DNA of 64,000 nucleotides from PALSA-1353 sp050014015 (lineage in GTDB: Bacteria; Planctomycetota; Phycisphaerae; Tepidisphaerales; Tepidisphaeraceae). Both the position numbers and the translations under genes were made by a program. Every line of letters begins with the position of its first letter. Position 1 is the first letter of the stretch. Shown here piece by piece: positions 40,965-49,693 of the stretch. The notes under the pieces are model-generated. The model was not told the DNA's origin, did no database searches, and saw nothing but the letters and a program-made list of their open reading frames with translations. The stretch lies in contig JBEKEC010000032.1 of NCBI GenBank assembly GCA_050014015.1, positions 1 to 64,000 of the forward strand, in the 5' to 3' direction.

Positions 40965-41618
40965 ATGCCAGACGCAATCGTGATTCATAGATTTGGATTT
41001 CAGCAAGGTCAGTTTTTGCCGGAGTCAATTCGCGGCGAGTATGGTCCTGCGATTGATGCCGCAAATAATGAGCTTACTGAAGAAGTCGAACGGTTCGGAA
41101 ACGACCGTCTGTTCGTTTCCAAAGATCGGAACCTTTCCGATGAGGGTAAGGCGGATTCGCTCGGCACCATCAAGGAGGCGAGCCTCGCCAAACTGGAAGC
41201 AATTTCCGAAAGCTTCTCAAAGGCAAAGCTTTCGGAAGATTGGAGGAAGGCGAATGCCGCCATCCCAACTGCTCCGCCACCGAGGCCCAAAGACACAATG
41301 GAATTCCTTGAGCAACAGGAAATCCGGCAGCATCTCCGCAACAGACCCGGTCCCGAATTCAAGGCGATCCTCAAAACCGCCGCCGAAAAGGGCGCCACCG
41401 CGATGGTGGCCGCGGCGCTCTACGACCCGCTGGGGCAATTGGTGCCCTTCGAGTCCGACCGCGAAGCGCTTGCCGATTCATGGCGAAGGGCGACCTTTCC
41501 TCAGCAATTCAAACGGCTCGCCGATTTACAGGCCGTCGCCCAGCAACTTGCCTATAACAGGGACGCGGCCATGAAGCTCGTGAAATTTGCTTCGCTGGCC
41601 GGCGGTGTCAAGGTGTGA
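40965..41618 (+). CDS. Hypothetical island protein
   Basis: A 217-aa acidic, mainly helical protein from ATG 40965 (CAGGAG upstream; a longer frame starts at 40923). It contains a coiled-coil-like stretch (KEASLAKLEAISESFSKAKL) and an ordered C-terminal half (EFKAILKTAAEKGATAMVAA, AYNRDAAMKLVKFA). I recognise no family; such proteins are common as accessory genes of planctomycete islands. A strong hairpin follows at 41637-41689. Confidence 0.65.
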   Translation: MPDAIVIHRFGFQQGQFLPESIRGEYGPAIDAANNELTEEVERFGNDRLFVSKDRNLSDEGKADSLGTIKEASLAKLEAISESFSKAKLSEDWRKANAAIPTAPPPRPKDTMEFLEQQEIRQHLRNRPGPEFKAILKTAAEKGATAMVAAALYDPLGQLVPFESDREALADSWRRATFPQQFKRLADLQAVAQQLAYNRDAAMKLVKFASLAGGVKV

Positions 41619-41636
41619 TGTTTTTCCTTTCATCGT

Positions 41637-41689
41637 GCCCCCCGGTGGCTTTCCGCGGATTGTGGCTGACGCGGAAGGCACCGGGGGGG
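41637..41689 (+). terminator. Long GC-rich hairpin after the hypothetical gene
   Basis: The arms GCCCCCCGGTGGCTTTCCGCG and CGCGGAAGGCACCGGGGGGG pair with two irregularities. Only a short GTTTG follows, so termination strength is uncertain. Confidence 0.5.
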
Positions 41690-41706
41690 TTTGAGGGAGC
41701 GAATCC

Positions 41707-42033
41707 ATGCGACGAGTGATTCCGATTGAACCAGCCCCAATTCAAAGGGGAGATAATGGCAACGGGCGGGATCGTCTTGGCCGATATGTCACGGGTCATC
41801 CCGGTGGGCCGGGCCGTCCCCGTGGATCGGAAGAATTGCGGCTCGCCTTTGTCGAAAGCTTCACTGTGCAGGACATTCAGCGGATCGCCCGCAGGCTGAA
41901 GGGCATGGCCCTGACGGGAGACATCAAGGCAATCCAAACGATCCTCGACCGGCTCATCGGCCCGGCCGTCCGCCTGTTTGAACTGAGCCTCTTGGATCGG
42001 GAAGTCCTCAATCCCGATGAACGCTACGATTGA
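41707..42033 (+). CDS. DUF5681-like small protein
   Basis: A 108-aa protein with GRYVTGHPGGPGRPRGSEEL near residues 25-44 and a helical end with LTGDIKAIQTILDRLIGPAV, fitting the DUF5681 pattern seen in phage and island proteins, often next to terminase-like genes. Function unknown. Its 3' end is close to the start of the next gene. Confidence 0.6.
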   Translation: MRRVIPIEPAPIQRGDNGNGRDRLGRYVTGHPGGPGRPRGSEELRLAFVESFTVQDIQRIARRLKGMALTGDIKAIQTILDRLIGPAVRLFELSLLDREVLNPDERYD

Positions 42034-42046
42034 AGGGAATGTTTAT

Positions 42047-42265
42047 ATGAATAGGGACCGGCAGCTTCTCAATGACTGGCGCCTTACGCTCGAAGCCGAA
42101 CGGATATTAGACGCTGGGGATGCGGCAATGCTCAAGATTTGGCGGAATCGCGATATCCCACAGGCCCAAAAGAAATCTCCGATTCAGGCAATCGCCCGCG
42201 AAACAGGGGCCAAGCTGAAGGCGATTGGATTCAGCTCCCGGCGTCGAGTGAGCCCACCGCGATGA
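42047..42265 (+). CDS. Small hypothetical island protein
   Basis: A 72-aa basic protein from ATG 42047 (GAAGGGA upstream), with QLLNDWRLTLEAERILDAGD and the end KKSPIQAIARETGAKLKAIGF. A diverged copy of the last segment lies in the remnant at 42931-43026. No family is recognised. Confidence 0.5.
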   Translation: MNRDRQLLNDWRLTLEAERILDAGDAAMLKIWRNRDIPQAQKKSPIQAIARETGAKLKAIGFSSRRRVSPPR

Positions 42266-42337
42266 ACGCGCTTCAGGCCCCAACGCTCGGTTCGGGCCAC
42301 ATAGCAAAAGCTCGGTAACGGCGATAGCATAGACACC

Positions 42338-42733
42338 ATGGGCGCCGGTCATTCTTGCCGGTATTGTGGCTGGCCATCGGACGACTTGGACAAGACTTGC
42401 AAGCGTTGTGGTGCAATTCTACCTCCACGCCCGCCACCCGTTCCTCAGACACCGGCCCAGCCACCTCCGCAACCCACACCCCAAATTCAGTTTCAACCGA
42501 TTATTAACGTTCAACTTCCTGCTCAACCAACGCCGCAGCCCGCGCCGATGCAACAATTAGGGGGCCGCTGGGTTTGGGTGGAAAGAAACCGCGGCCTTTT
42601 TCAACCGAGAAGTTATGAGTGGCGGTGGGTGCCAGACCGAAAACCTTCTGGATGTTTAGGTTGCCTGTTCGGCGTAGCGTTGGTTGTGGGGGCGCTAATT
42701 CTTATTGCCATCTTGGTAAGCTTCGTGCGATGA
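42338..42733 (+). CDS. Zinc-ribbon protein with proline-rich linker and membrane anchor
   Basis: A 131-aa protein. A zinc ribbon starts it (CRYCGWPSDDLDKTCKRCGA, residues about 7-26), followed by a Pro/Gln-rich linker (about 28-72), an aromatic segment (GGRWVWVERNRGLFQ) and a C-terminal membrane segment (about 108-130, FGVALVVGALILIAILVSF). It is probably tail-anchored with the ribbon in the cytoplasm. Function unknown. ATG 42338 is the first start of the frame. Confidence 0.65.
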   Translation: MGAGHSCRYCGWPSDDLDKTCKRCGAILPPRPPPVPQTPAQPPPQPTPQIQFQPIINVQLPAQPTPQPAPMQQLGGRWVWVERNRGLFQPRSYEWRWVPDRKPSGCLGCLFGVALVVGALILIAILVSFVR

Positions 42734-42930
42734 CTTTGACTCACCCGCGTTTGGCGAGGAGTCGGGCGCTATAAAGGCAGGCGGGATTCAGGCTCTTTCC
42801 GGCGCAGGAGCGGTTCACCCCAACATCCCCGGATTGCCGGAAGACATCCCCGAAACCACAACTCTCCTCGCACAATCAGGACCGGTTTCCCCACTCCAAT
42901 TCCCCTCCGTCCACCCCGCCTGAATCGCAG

Positions 42931-43026
42931 GCAAAGAAAAGGAAGGCGATTCAAGCCATCTTCCGGGAATGCCAGAAAAAGCTGAAGGCCATCGGATTTC
43001 TCAAACTGATCGGCCAAGAGAGTTGA
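42931..43026 (+). pseudogene. Remnant related to the small island protein
   Basis: The frame ends KAIQAIFRECQKKLKAIGF and stops at TGA 43024, matching IQAIARETGAKLKAIGF of the 42047-42265 gene. There is no start codon in the open stretch, so it is a decayed or duplicated fragment. The rest of 42734-43344 shows no gene. Confidence 0.5.
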
Positions 43027-43344
43027 TCGGGGAATCCCCCTGTCCCTTCCATCCCCCGGAACCCCCTCCAAATCACCGGCAAACAGGCGAAACCCCTTTG
43101 CCCCCCGTCTCCGGTCCCTGAATCGCCCGAAAACCCGCCAGAATCGTTCCCATGAGGATCGGAAAGGGGGGTTCGATCCAAGGAAACCCCCTTCCCGGTA
43201 TTTACCCGGTTGGCAATTGGGGATTTACCCTAAGTCCTTGAAAATACTGGGAATCCCTTGAAATCATTGAAAATGGCCCTGAAGTGGATAAAATGCAGGT
43301 AAGTCCAGCGGATTTAAGGACTTTTCGGCAGAGGCGTCCACGCC

Positions 43345-43388
43345 TTTGGGACCAGAAGGCCGCAGGTTCAAATCCTGTCGCCCCGATG
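43345..43388 (+). repeat. Attachment core, right, with displaced tRNA-Pro 3' end
   Basis: The core TTTGGGACCAGAAGGCCG is followed by CAGGTTCAAATCCTGTCGCC(CCGA), a full tRNA 3' part. Its T-stem (GCAGG/CCTGT) differs from the one now in the tRNA (GTTGG/CCAAT) at two base pairs, both sides changed together, so this should be the original host end and the upstream one the island version. Confidence 0.85.
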
Positions 43389-43426
43389 ACAAGTAAATTT
43401 AGCCGAATCCATATCTTAAGTGGGGT

Positions 43427-43966
43427 GTGGAGAACGAACTGTTACCACCCTCGGTCATCCAGGGACTAATGGCCATAAGTGCGCTCAAGGCCGGACGAAC
43501 GGCCGCACCCGAAGGCGAGCCAATCAAACCCATTCGTGAAACCTTCGTTCAAGCGGTTTTAGGTCACGTTTCCGAACAGGTGCGCGCGATGATTAGATTA
43601 CAACTGCTTACCGGAGCCAGGCCCGGTGAAATCCGCTGCATGAGAACGATCGACATAGATCGTCAGGGAAAAGTGTGGATTTTCCGCCCTGCAATTCACA
43701 AGACGCAGCATTACGGCTATCGGAGAGAAATCCGAATTGGCCCAAAGGCACAGGAGATTCTAAAGCCTTTCCTGAACAAGCTTGATCTGAGCGAGTACCA
43801 TCCCGATAGTATCGCCACATCATGGCCAAAGTGCATAGCACGCGCTAGAAAAAGCGGCGGGGCCGGCGCAAGCCTTGTCGGCGGAGCGGAAAGCCGTTTG
43901 AATCTTCAAACTCGCACCGATGCGGGTAGAATCCATGCATGCCTTACTCTGTGCCGGAAATGTTAG
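43427..43966 (+). pseudogene. Relic of a second tyrosine recombinase
   Basis: The frame covers only the middle of a recombinase: VRAMIRLQLLTGARPGEIRC (with the catalytic Arg) through GPKAQEILKPFL, aligned to residues about 190-285 of the intact island integrase. The N-terminal domain and the H-x-x-R and Tyr motifs are missing, and the frame runs into unrelated sequence after about 43810. It lies directly outside the right attachment core, so it probably comes from an earlier element in the same tRNA gene. Confidence 0.75.
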
Positions 43967-44109
43967 GAGATGCGATGAGGAAGTTGATTTCAATTCCGTC
44001 CTGACGATGCGCATGACGGATTCGATGGCTGCCCAGCGAAGCCGCCTCACGATGGTCGCGCGGCGCCGGTCAGGCTGGAGATTTAAGGTGAAAGTTTGAG
44101 AGCACAAAG

Positions 44110-46359
44110 ATGAAAATATTTTACGGGATTATCTTCCCAGCCGCTCTCGTCGTCTTGATCGCATGCGCTCCAACGATCGTGGTTGCGGATTCCGCCCGTG
44201 ACGGCCGCGATGTTGAGCAGCGAATTAATGCCCTGATCGCCAAGATGACGCTTCAGGAAAAGCTGGGCCAGATGTCGCAGGCCGGATTTCCGGAAAAACT
44301 GACGGACAAGATTAAGGACGAACTGCGCCACGGCAGATGGGGATCGTTTTATGGGGGCGCGAGCCCATCAATAAAAGCGGAGGCCCAGCACATCGCAATG
44401 ACGGAAAGCCGGCTCGGCATTCCGCTGATTTTCGGGTCCGATTTGATCCACGGATTTCGAACCACATTCCCAATTCCGCTTGGGGAATCAGCCAGTTGGG
44501 ATCCAGAGTTGATGCAACAAGCGGCGCGTGCGACCGCCCGTGAGGCCGCCCGTGAAGACATTCACTGGACGTTTGCCCCGATGATGGATATCGCGCGGGA
44601 CCCACGGTGGGGCCGGATTGCCGAGACGCTGGGCGAGGACCCGTATCTCTCGGGTGTATTGGCGACGGCAATGGTGCACGGGTTTCAGGGAAACTCGCTG
44701 GCGGACGCGGATTCGATCGCCGCCTGTGGAAAGCATTACGTGGGATACGGGGCTGCGGAGGGCGGCAGGGATTACAACACGACCTGGATTCCGGAAGCTC
44801 TCCTGCGGAATGTTTACCTACGGCCCTTTGCAGCCGCAAGGCACGCTGGAATCGCCAGCTTCATGTCCGCATTCAACGACCTCAACGGGGTGCCGGCCAG
44901 CGCCAACGCGTTCACCCTGCGTCAGGTGCTGCGGGAGGAATGGGAATTTGACGGTCCCGTGGTGAGCGATTTTGAGTCGGTCCAGGAATTGATTGAACAC
45001 GGGTATGCGGCCGATTCCCGTGACGCCGCGATGAAGGCGATCGCGGCCGGCGTCAACATGGAAATGGTGAGCACCAGCTTCTACGACCACGGAGCATCGC
45101 TGATCCAGAGCGGTCAACTTGATCCGCGCCTGATCGACGAAGCCGTGCGGAACATACTGAGACTTAAGTTGCGGCTTGGGTTATTCGGCGCGAAGGGAGA
45201 TCGCGCGCCTGAAGGCCGCACAGCTCCGACGCCAGAGGCGTTAGCCATTGCCAGGCGGTTGGCGGAACAAAGCCTGGTGCTGCTGAAGAATGAGGATGAA
45301 ACGCTACCGCTTGCGAGGTCCGTCCGAAGAATCGCCATTATCGGTCCGCTGGCGGATAGTCCGAGAGATCAGCTTGGAACATGGGCGGCCGACCGCGAAG
45401 GTCCGTCGCGCACGCCGCTGACGGCGTTTCGGGAGGCTCTGGGTGAAGCACGGATAATGTATGCGCAAGGCTTGAATGACAGCCGGGACGAAAGCCGCGA
45501 ACAATTCCCCGCGGCATTGGAAGCGGCTCGCGGCTCGGACGTGGTGATTCTGTTTCTGGGCGAGGATGCGGGCATGACGGGTGAGGCCAGCTCGCGGGCA
45601 TATTTGAATCTACCGGGCGCGCAGGAGGAATTGGCGACGGAAATGGCCAAGGCCGGCAGACCGATGATCGCGGTGATCATGGCCGGCAGGCCGCTGACAT
45701 TCCATGGTACAGCGCAAAAGATGAGCGCGGTCTTGTGGGCATGGCACCCTGGCAGTGAAGGTGGCCCCGCCATCGTGAATACGATTTTGGGAGATTCAAT
45801 TCCCTCCGGGAAGCTGACCGTCACATTTCCCAGAACCGTTGGGCAAATCCCGATTTACTACAACCACATGAACACCGGACGCCCGGCGTCCGTGAGCGGA
45901 CCCTACGCCGACGAAAAATTCACCTCCAAGTACATCGATGAGAGCTTCACCCCTGAATACCCCTTCGGATATGGCCTGTCCTACACCACGTTCAGCTATT
46001 CGAATCTGAGGGTTTCATCGCCTCGGTTGGACCTGGGTGCCCAAATCACGGTTTCCGCGGACATCGCCAACACCGGCCACGTTGAAGCCGATGAGATCGT
46101 CCAGTTGTACACGCGTCAACTCGTCGGCAGCCTGACCAGGCCCATCCGCGAGCTCAAGTCCTTTCAGCGCATCCGGCTCAAACCGGGAGAAACAAAGACG
46201 GTGGAATTTGTTCTGAAGTCCGACGACTTGGCCTATTACAATGCAAAAGGAACGCCGATAACGGAACCCGGCAAATTCGACGTCTGGATTGCACCCGATT
46301 CGGCTTCCGGACTTTCCGGTGAATTCACCCTTACAAATCGCGGCAACCACCAAGAATGA
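44110..46359 (+). CDS. GH3 beta-glucosidase, exported
   Basis: Releases glucose from the non-reducing end of beta-glucosides. A 749-aa protein with a signal peptide (ALVVLIACAPTIVVADS), so periplasmic. Features: EKLGQMSQAGFP, HGFRTTFPIPLGESASWDPEL, KHYVGYGAAEGGRDYN, the nucleophile Asp in GPVVSDFESV near residue 288, the (alpha/beta)6 domain with LAEQSLVLLKNEDETLPL and GEDAGMTGEASSRAYLNLPG, and a C-terminal FnIII-like domain (ADEIVQLYTRQL). This is the BglX-like type. It converges with the ABC transporter genes and would process imported or periplasmic oligosaccharides, possibly sophorose. Confidence 0.93.
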   Translation: MKIFYGIIFPAALVVLIACAPTIVVADSARDGRDVEQRINALIAKMTLQEKLGQMSQAGFPEKLTDKIKDELRHGRWGSFYGGASPSIKAEAQHIAMTESRLGIPLIFGSDLIHGFRTTFPIPLGESASWDPELMQQAARATAREAAREDIHWTFAPMMDIARDPRWGRIAETLGEDPYLSGVLATAMVHGFQGNSLADADSIAACGKHYVGYGAAEGGRDYNTTWIPEALLRNVYLRPFAAARHAGIASFMSAFNDLNGVPASANAFTLRQVLREEWEFDGPVVSDFESVQELIEHGYAADSRDAAMKAIAAGVNMEMVSTSFYDHGASLIQSGQLDPRLIDEAVRNILRLKLRLGLFGAKGDRAPEGRTAPTPEALAIARRLAEQSLVLLKNEDETLPLARSVRRIAIIGPLADSPRDQLGTWAADREGPSRTPLTAFREALGEARIMYAQGLNDSRDESREQFPAALEAARGSDVVILFLGEDAGMTGEASSRAYLNLPGAQEELATEMAKAGRPMIAVIMAGRPLTFHGTAQKMSAVLWAWHPGSEGGPAIVNTILGDSIPSGKLTVTFPRTVGQIPIYYNHMNTGRPASVSGPYADEKFTSKYIDESFTPEYPFGYGLSYTTFSYSNLRVSSPRLDLGAQITVSADIANTGHVEADEIVQLYTRQLVGSLTRPIRELKSFQRIRLKPGETKTVEFVLKSDDLAYYNAKGTPITEPGKFDVWIAPDSASGLSGEFTLTNRGNHQE

Positions 46360-46391
46360 TGGGAAAGGAGCGGCTCCGTCGGTAATCGCCG

Positions 46392-47312
46392 TCATCCTTT
46401 GATTCCCGTAGTGGCGATACCCTCGATGAATGTCTTCTGTGCGAGAAAAAATAGCAGAATCGCCGGCAAGATCACCAGAACGCTTGCCGCCATGAGAAGG
46501 TGCCACGAGGTTCCGCCCGCCTTGCTTTGGAAATTTTGCAGTCCCAGAACAAGGGTGAACTGTTCGGGTCTTTGCAGATAAACCAATGGACCCAGAAAGT
46601 CGTTCCAGATCGCCAGGAAGGCGAAGAGCGCGACAACCGCCAGCGCCGGCTTCGCCAGGGGAAGAATGATCCGCCAGAAAATGCCGAATTCACTGCATCC
46701 GTCGATGCGGGCCGATTCGGAAAGCTCGGTCGGAATGGTCAGGAAAAATTGCCGGAGGAGAAAAATGTTGAATGCCGAACCGAACCATGCGGGAACCCAA
46801 AGCGGCTTGAAAGTTCCGAGCCATGCAATCCCGGTGTAATCTCCGAGCCAACGAAACAGTGAGAAGAGCGAAACCATGGTAACGGGAAACGGCAGCATCA
46901 TGGTCGAAAGCATTAACACGAACAGCACGTTTCTTCCGCGAAAACGAAGTCGGGCAAACCCATAAGCCACGATCGCGCTGGAAAGCGTCGTGCCCGTGAC
47001 GCCCAGGACCTCAATCACCAGCGTGTTGCGTGTCCAGAGCAGAAAATTCGCCTTTTCCTGGCGGAACACGTCGGCGTAATTGTGCCATTGAATGGGACTT
47101 GGCCAGAACGTCGGCGGAAAAGCCGTCGTCGCCTGGAGCGTCTTCAGGCTGGTCGAGAGCATCCAAACAAATGGGAGCAGCGCCGCGATACCAATGCCGA
47201 CCAGCAGCGCGTGAGTGAAAAGCCGTCCGCCTTGACCTTTTCGATTGCCACGACGAACGGCGCCCGAAGCCGCTTGTAAAGTCGATGCGTGATTTGGAGT
47301 ATCCGAGCTCAT
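46392..47312 (-). CDS. ABC sugar transporter permease, MalG type
   Basis: A 306-aa inner-membrane permease with six predicted segments. The ABC interaction loop is ELSESARIDGCSEFGIFWRIILPLAKPAL near residue 200, and the family end SVLVILPAILLFFLAQKTFIEGIATTGIKG is present. It follows the MalF-type gene by 27 bases in an operon with the binding protein. No ATPase is encoded here, so a shared MsmK/UgpC-type ATPase must come from elsewhere. Probable cargo: beta-1,2-linked gluco-oligosaccharides, by context. Confidence 0.92.
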   Translation of the reverse strand: MSSDTPNHASTLQAASGAVRRGNRKGQGGRLFTHALLVGIGIAALLPFVWMLSTSLKTLQATTAFPPTFWPSPIQWHNYADVFRQEKANFLLWTRNTLVIEVLGVTGTTLSSAIVAYGFARLRFRGRNVLFVLMLSTMMLPFPVTMVSLFSLFRWLGDYTGIAWLGTFKPLWVPAWFGSAFNIFLLRQFFLTIPTELSESARIDGCSEFGIFWRIILPLAKPALAVVALFAFLAIWNDFLGPLVYLQRPEQFTLVLGLQNFQSKAGGTSWHLLMAASVLVILPAILLFFLAQKTFIEGIATTGIKG

Positions 47313-47339
47313 AACGGTATCCGCAATTATTCGCCCCGT

Positions 47340-48275
47340 TCAATTTCCCGAGTAATGCACCCATTTCTTGCTCGACCAGGCCGCCAGGGCCGTCAGGGCC
47401 AGCACGATCAGGAGCTGGATCCACGCCATCGCGCTGGCGTAGCCCATTTTCAGATAGCTGAACGCGTTGTCATAGAGATACATCGTATAAAAGTACGTGC
47501 TCCGGGCGGGTCCGCCGCCGGTCATGATGTACGGCGTGGCAAATACCTGAAGCGTGCCGATGATCCCCATGATGAGGTTGAAGAATATGACCGGCGAAAT
47601 GGAGGGGAGCGTCACGTGCCAAATTTGTCGCAGAGTGGAAGCGCCGTCGATGCTGGCCGCTTCGTAAAGCTCGCGAGGCACATCCTGTAGTCCCGCAAGA
47701 TAAATGATCACCGTATTGCCGATTCCCCAGAAGCTCATCAGAACCAGGGCGGGCATTGACCATCGCACGTCGGTCAACCAGCCCGGGGGATTCGCCACGC
47801 CGATGGCGCGAAGCCCCACATTGATCAGCCCGAGCTTGGCATTGAACAGCCAGAGCCAAAGCATCGCCGACGCGGCCGTGGGAACCAAAGACGGCAGGAA
47901 GATCACCGTGCGGTAGATCGTCAATCCGCGAATTTTCACGTTCAGCAGCATTGCCACGCCCAGGGCCACCAGCATCCCGAGCGGAAGTGCCATCAGGGCG
48001 TAGATGGCCGTATTGCCCAAAGCCTTCCAGAAGACGGCGTCATGAACCAGCAGATGATAATTGGTAAGGCCTTTGTAGAGCGGCGGCTGTAGCAGAGAAT
48101 AGTCGCAAAAGCTGTAATAGAGCGACAGCGCGATGGGCACGAGGGTGAAGGCAATAAAACCAACCAGCCACGGAGAGAGAAAGGCCAGGCCCCGCAATAC
48201 CGCCCGAGTTTCAGAATGCAATCGTGCCATGGTATTCGACGCAGCGCGCCGGAGCCGCCGGTGATTTCCGTTCAA
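47340..48275 (-). CDS. ABC sugar transporter permease, MalF type
   Basis: A 311-aa inner-membrane permease: FLSPWLVGFIAFTLVPIALSL at the first segment and the interaction loop LYEAASIDGASTLRQIWHVTLPSISPVIFF near residue 215. The start codon is TTG 48275, overlapping the TGA of the binding-protein gene, so translation is coupled. An ATG at 48230 is a weaker alternative. It forms a heterodimer with the MalG-type protein. Confidence 0.92.
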   Translation of the reverse strand: MNGNHRRLRRAASNTMARLHSETRAVLRGLAFLSPWLVGFIAFTLVPIALSLYYSFCDYSLLQPPLYKGLTNYHLLVHDAVFWKALGNTAIYALMALPLGMLVALGVAMLLNVKIRGLTIYRTVIFLPSLVPTAASAMLWLWLFNAKLGLINVGLRAIGVANPPGWLTDVRWSMPALVLMSFWGIGNTVIIYLAGLQDVPRELYEAASIDGASTLRQIWHVTLPSISPVIFFNLIMGIIGTLQVFATPYIMTGGGPARSTYFYTMYLYDNAFSYLKMGYASAMAWIQLLIVLALTALAAWSSKKWVHYSGN

Positions 48276-49663
48276 TGCTCCATCGCCTTTCGCCGGAGCT
48301 GGTCCGCAATAAAGTCGTCGTATTTCTGCTGGAGGCGTTCCTGCACTTGCCGCAGACCTTCTTCGGGAGTCACCTGCTGAAGCGCCAGCCGCTGTGTAAA
48401 ATCGTTCAATTCATCGTTCACTTCCGGCAGAATTGGAACCGGCTCGGTTGGATGGGCATTGGGGCTTGCGGCCAAAGCGTCGAAAACACGGATATACGGG
48501 TTATTGTGATGGTCCAGAAACCCCTCGCTGACTTTTGCCAGCGGAGAGATTTTGCAATGGAGATTCGCCAATTTCTCCATCTCGTCCTGCCGATTCACGA
48601 AGGCGATGAACTCGAATGCTTCGTGTTTATGTTTCGATCCGCGCGGGATCACGAGCACATCGCAATTGCAGTAGGTCACATCGCGCAGTTTTGGATCGTA
48701 CGATGGAAAAGGAGCCGCGGCCCATTGGCCGTCCATGGACGGCTTAAGATGATGAATGAACCGGGCAAAAAAGGTTCCATGTTGCACCATCGCAACGGTC
48801 GGCGCTAAAAATGGGTTGGTCGGCGTATCGATGGCGCCGAATCCCGATTGGAATTCGGCCACCGCCTTGGGACCAAGCCGCTTGGAATAACTATTAATCC
48901 AGTTATATGCGCGGAGCACTCCGGGATCGGTGAATGTGAACTTGTGTTCGCCGTCATTCCACCAGCTTCCACCGAACCAGATGCAGGTGTAATTGATATA
49001 CCAGCCTGGCTCGGCCGGAATATAACCAGCCAAAATGATCCGACCCGAAGGGTCGATCCGATCCAGAGTGTGGGCATATTCATCCAATTCCGCGATGGTG
49101 CCGGGCGCCCGTTCGGGATCGAGGCCCCGGGCTCGAAGGGCTGAAGCGCCCTCGGAATAGATGCTTTTGTTGTAGTACAGCGCGATGTCATAAGCGGTGC
49201 TTACAAGTCCATAGAGATGGCCATCGTAATGGCCTTCGTCCCAAAACACTTTCTTATATTTGTCCGCGGTGATGCCGCGTTCGACGGCCATGTCCTCGAG
49301 CGGCTCAAGAGAATTCATGGCGCCGAATTGGGGGATGTCCTGGTTGTAAAGTCCGGCCACATCCGGCGGCACACCGGCGGCGGCGGCGACCAGGGTTTTC
49401 TGCTCAATGTTGCTTGTCGAGAGGTATCGGACAAAAATGTGCTTGTCGCGGCCCACGGTGGAGTTGAAATCATCCACAATTTGCCGCATCGCCGCTTCCT
49501 CTTCTCCGGTCCACTTCTCCCAATAATCCACCACAACGCAATTCTTGGGCACTTCTTCTCCCGCGCGCGGGCCGAACGCGAGCAGCGCGGCAGCCGAAAA
49601 AATCAGCGCCGCGGAGACGACATATTTAAGTCCGCTAAAAACTCTTGTGCTGAAAGATGCCAT
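48272..49663 (-). CDS. Extracellular sugar-binding protein of the ABC transporter
   Basis: A 463-aa family 1 solute-binding protein with signal peptide (VVSAALIFSAAALLAFG), periplasmic. VVDYWEKWTGEEEAAMRQIVDDF is the typical start of the mature domain; TLVAAAAGVPPDVAGLYNQDI and GLVSTAYDIALYYNKSIY follow. It captures the sugar for the two permeases encoded right after it. It begins 31 bases after the stop of the large GH144-type protein, so the enzyme and transporter may share a transcript. Confidence 0.93.
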   Translation of the reverse strand: MASFSTRVFSGLKYVVSAALIFSAAALLAFGPRAGEEVPKNCVVVDYWEKWTGEEEAAMRQIVDDFNSTVGRDKHIFVRYLSTSNIEQKTLVAAAAGVPPDVAGLYNQDIPQFGAMNSLEPLEDMAVERGITADKYKKVFWDEGHYDGHLYGLVSTAYDIALYYNKSIYSEGASALRARGLDPERAPGTIAELDEYAHTLDRIDPSGRIILAGYIPAEPGWYINYTCIWFGGSWWNDGEHKFTFTDPGVLRAYNWINSYSKRLGPKAVAEFQSGFGAIDTPTNPFLAPTVAMVQHGTFFARFIHHLKPSMDGQWAAAPFPSYDPKLRDVTYCNCDVLVIPRGSKHKHEAFEFIAFVNRQDEMEKLANLHCKISPLAKVSEGFLDHHNNPYIRVFDALAASPNAHPTEPVPILPEVNDELNDFTQRLALQQVTPEEGLRQVQERLQQKYDDFIADQLRRKAMEH

Positions 49664-49693
49664 GCTCGTCTCTGTCCGCGCTCGCCACCGCGA

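Larger units (their letters stand above)
37900..43390. mobile_element. Integrative island in tRNA-Pro
   Basis: The stretch between the tRNA and a displaced tRNA 3' end holds an integrase next to the tRNA, a DUF1580/excisionase-like gene, a possible replication-initiator-like gene, three small genes (one DUF5681-like), a zinc-ribbon membrane protein and a gene remnant. No conjugation or phage structural genes are seen, so it may be mobilised by others or be a satellite-type element. Confidence 0.8.

Noticed and set aside
40046..40990. 314-codon frame competing with the 247-aa island gene
   Set aside because: Ser/Arg/Pro-rich with no ordered pattern, and it runs on through an intergenic hairpin; the GTG 40048 frame has normal composition and conserved-looking segments.
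43345..43388. Second functional tRNA-Pro
   Set aside because: Only the part from the anticodon loop to the 3' end exists; the 5' half is missing.
43284..43469. Small frame over the right attachment core
   Set aside because: It translates the tRNA fragment (GSNPVAPM); not a gene.
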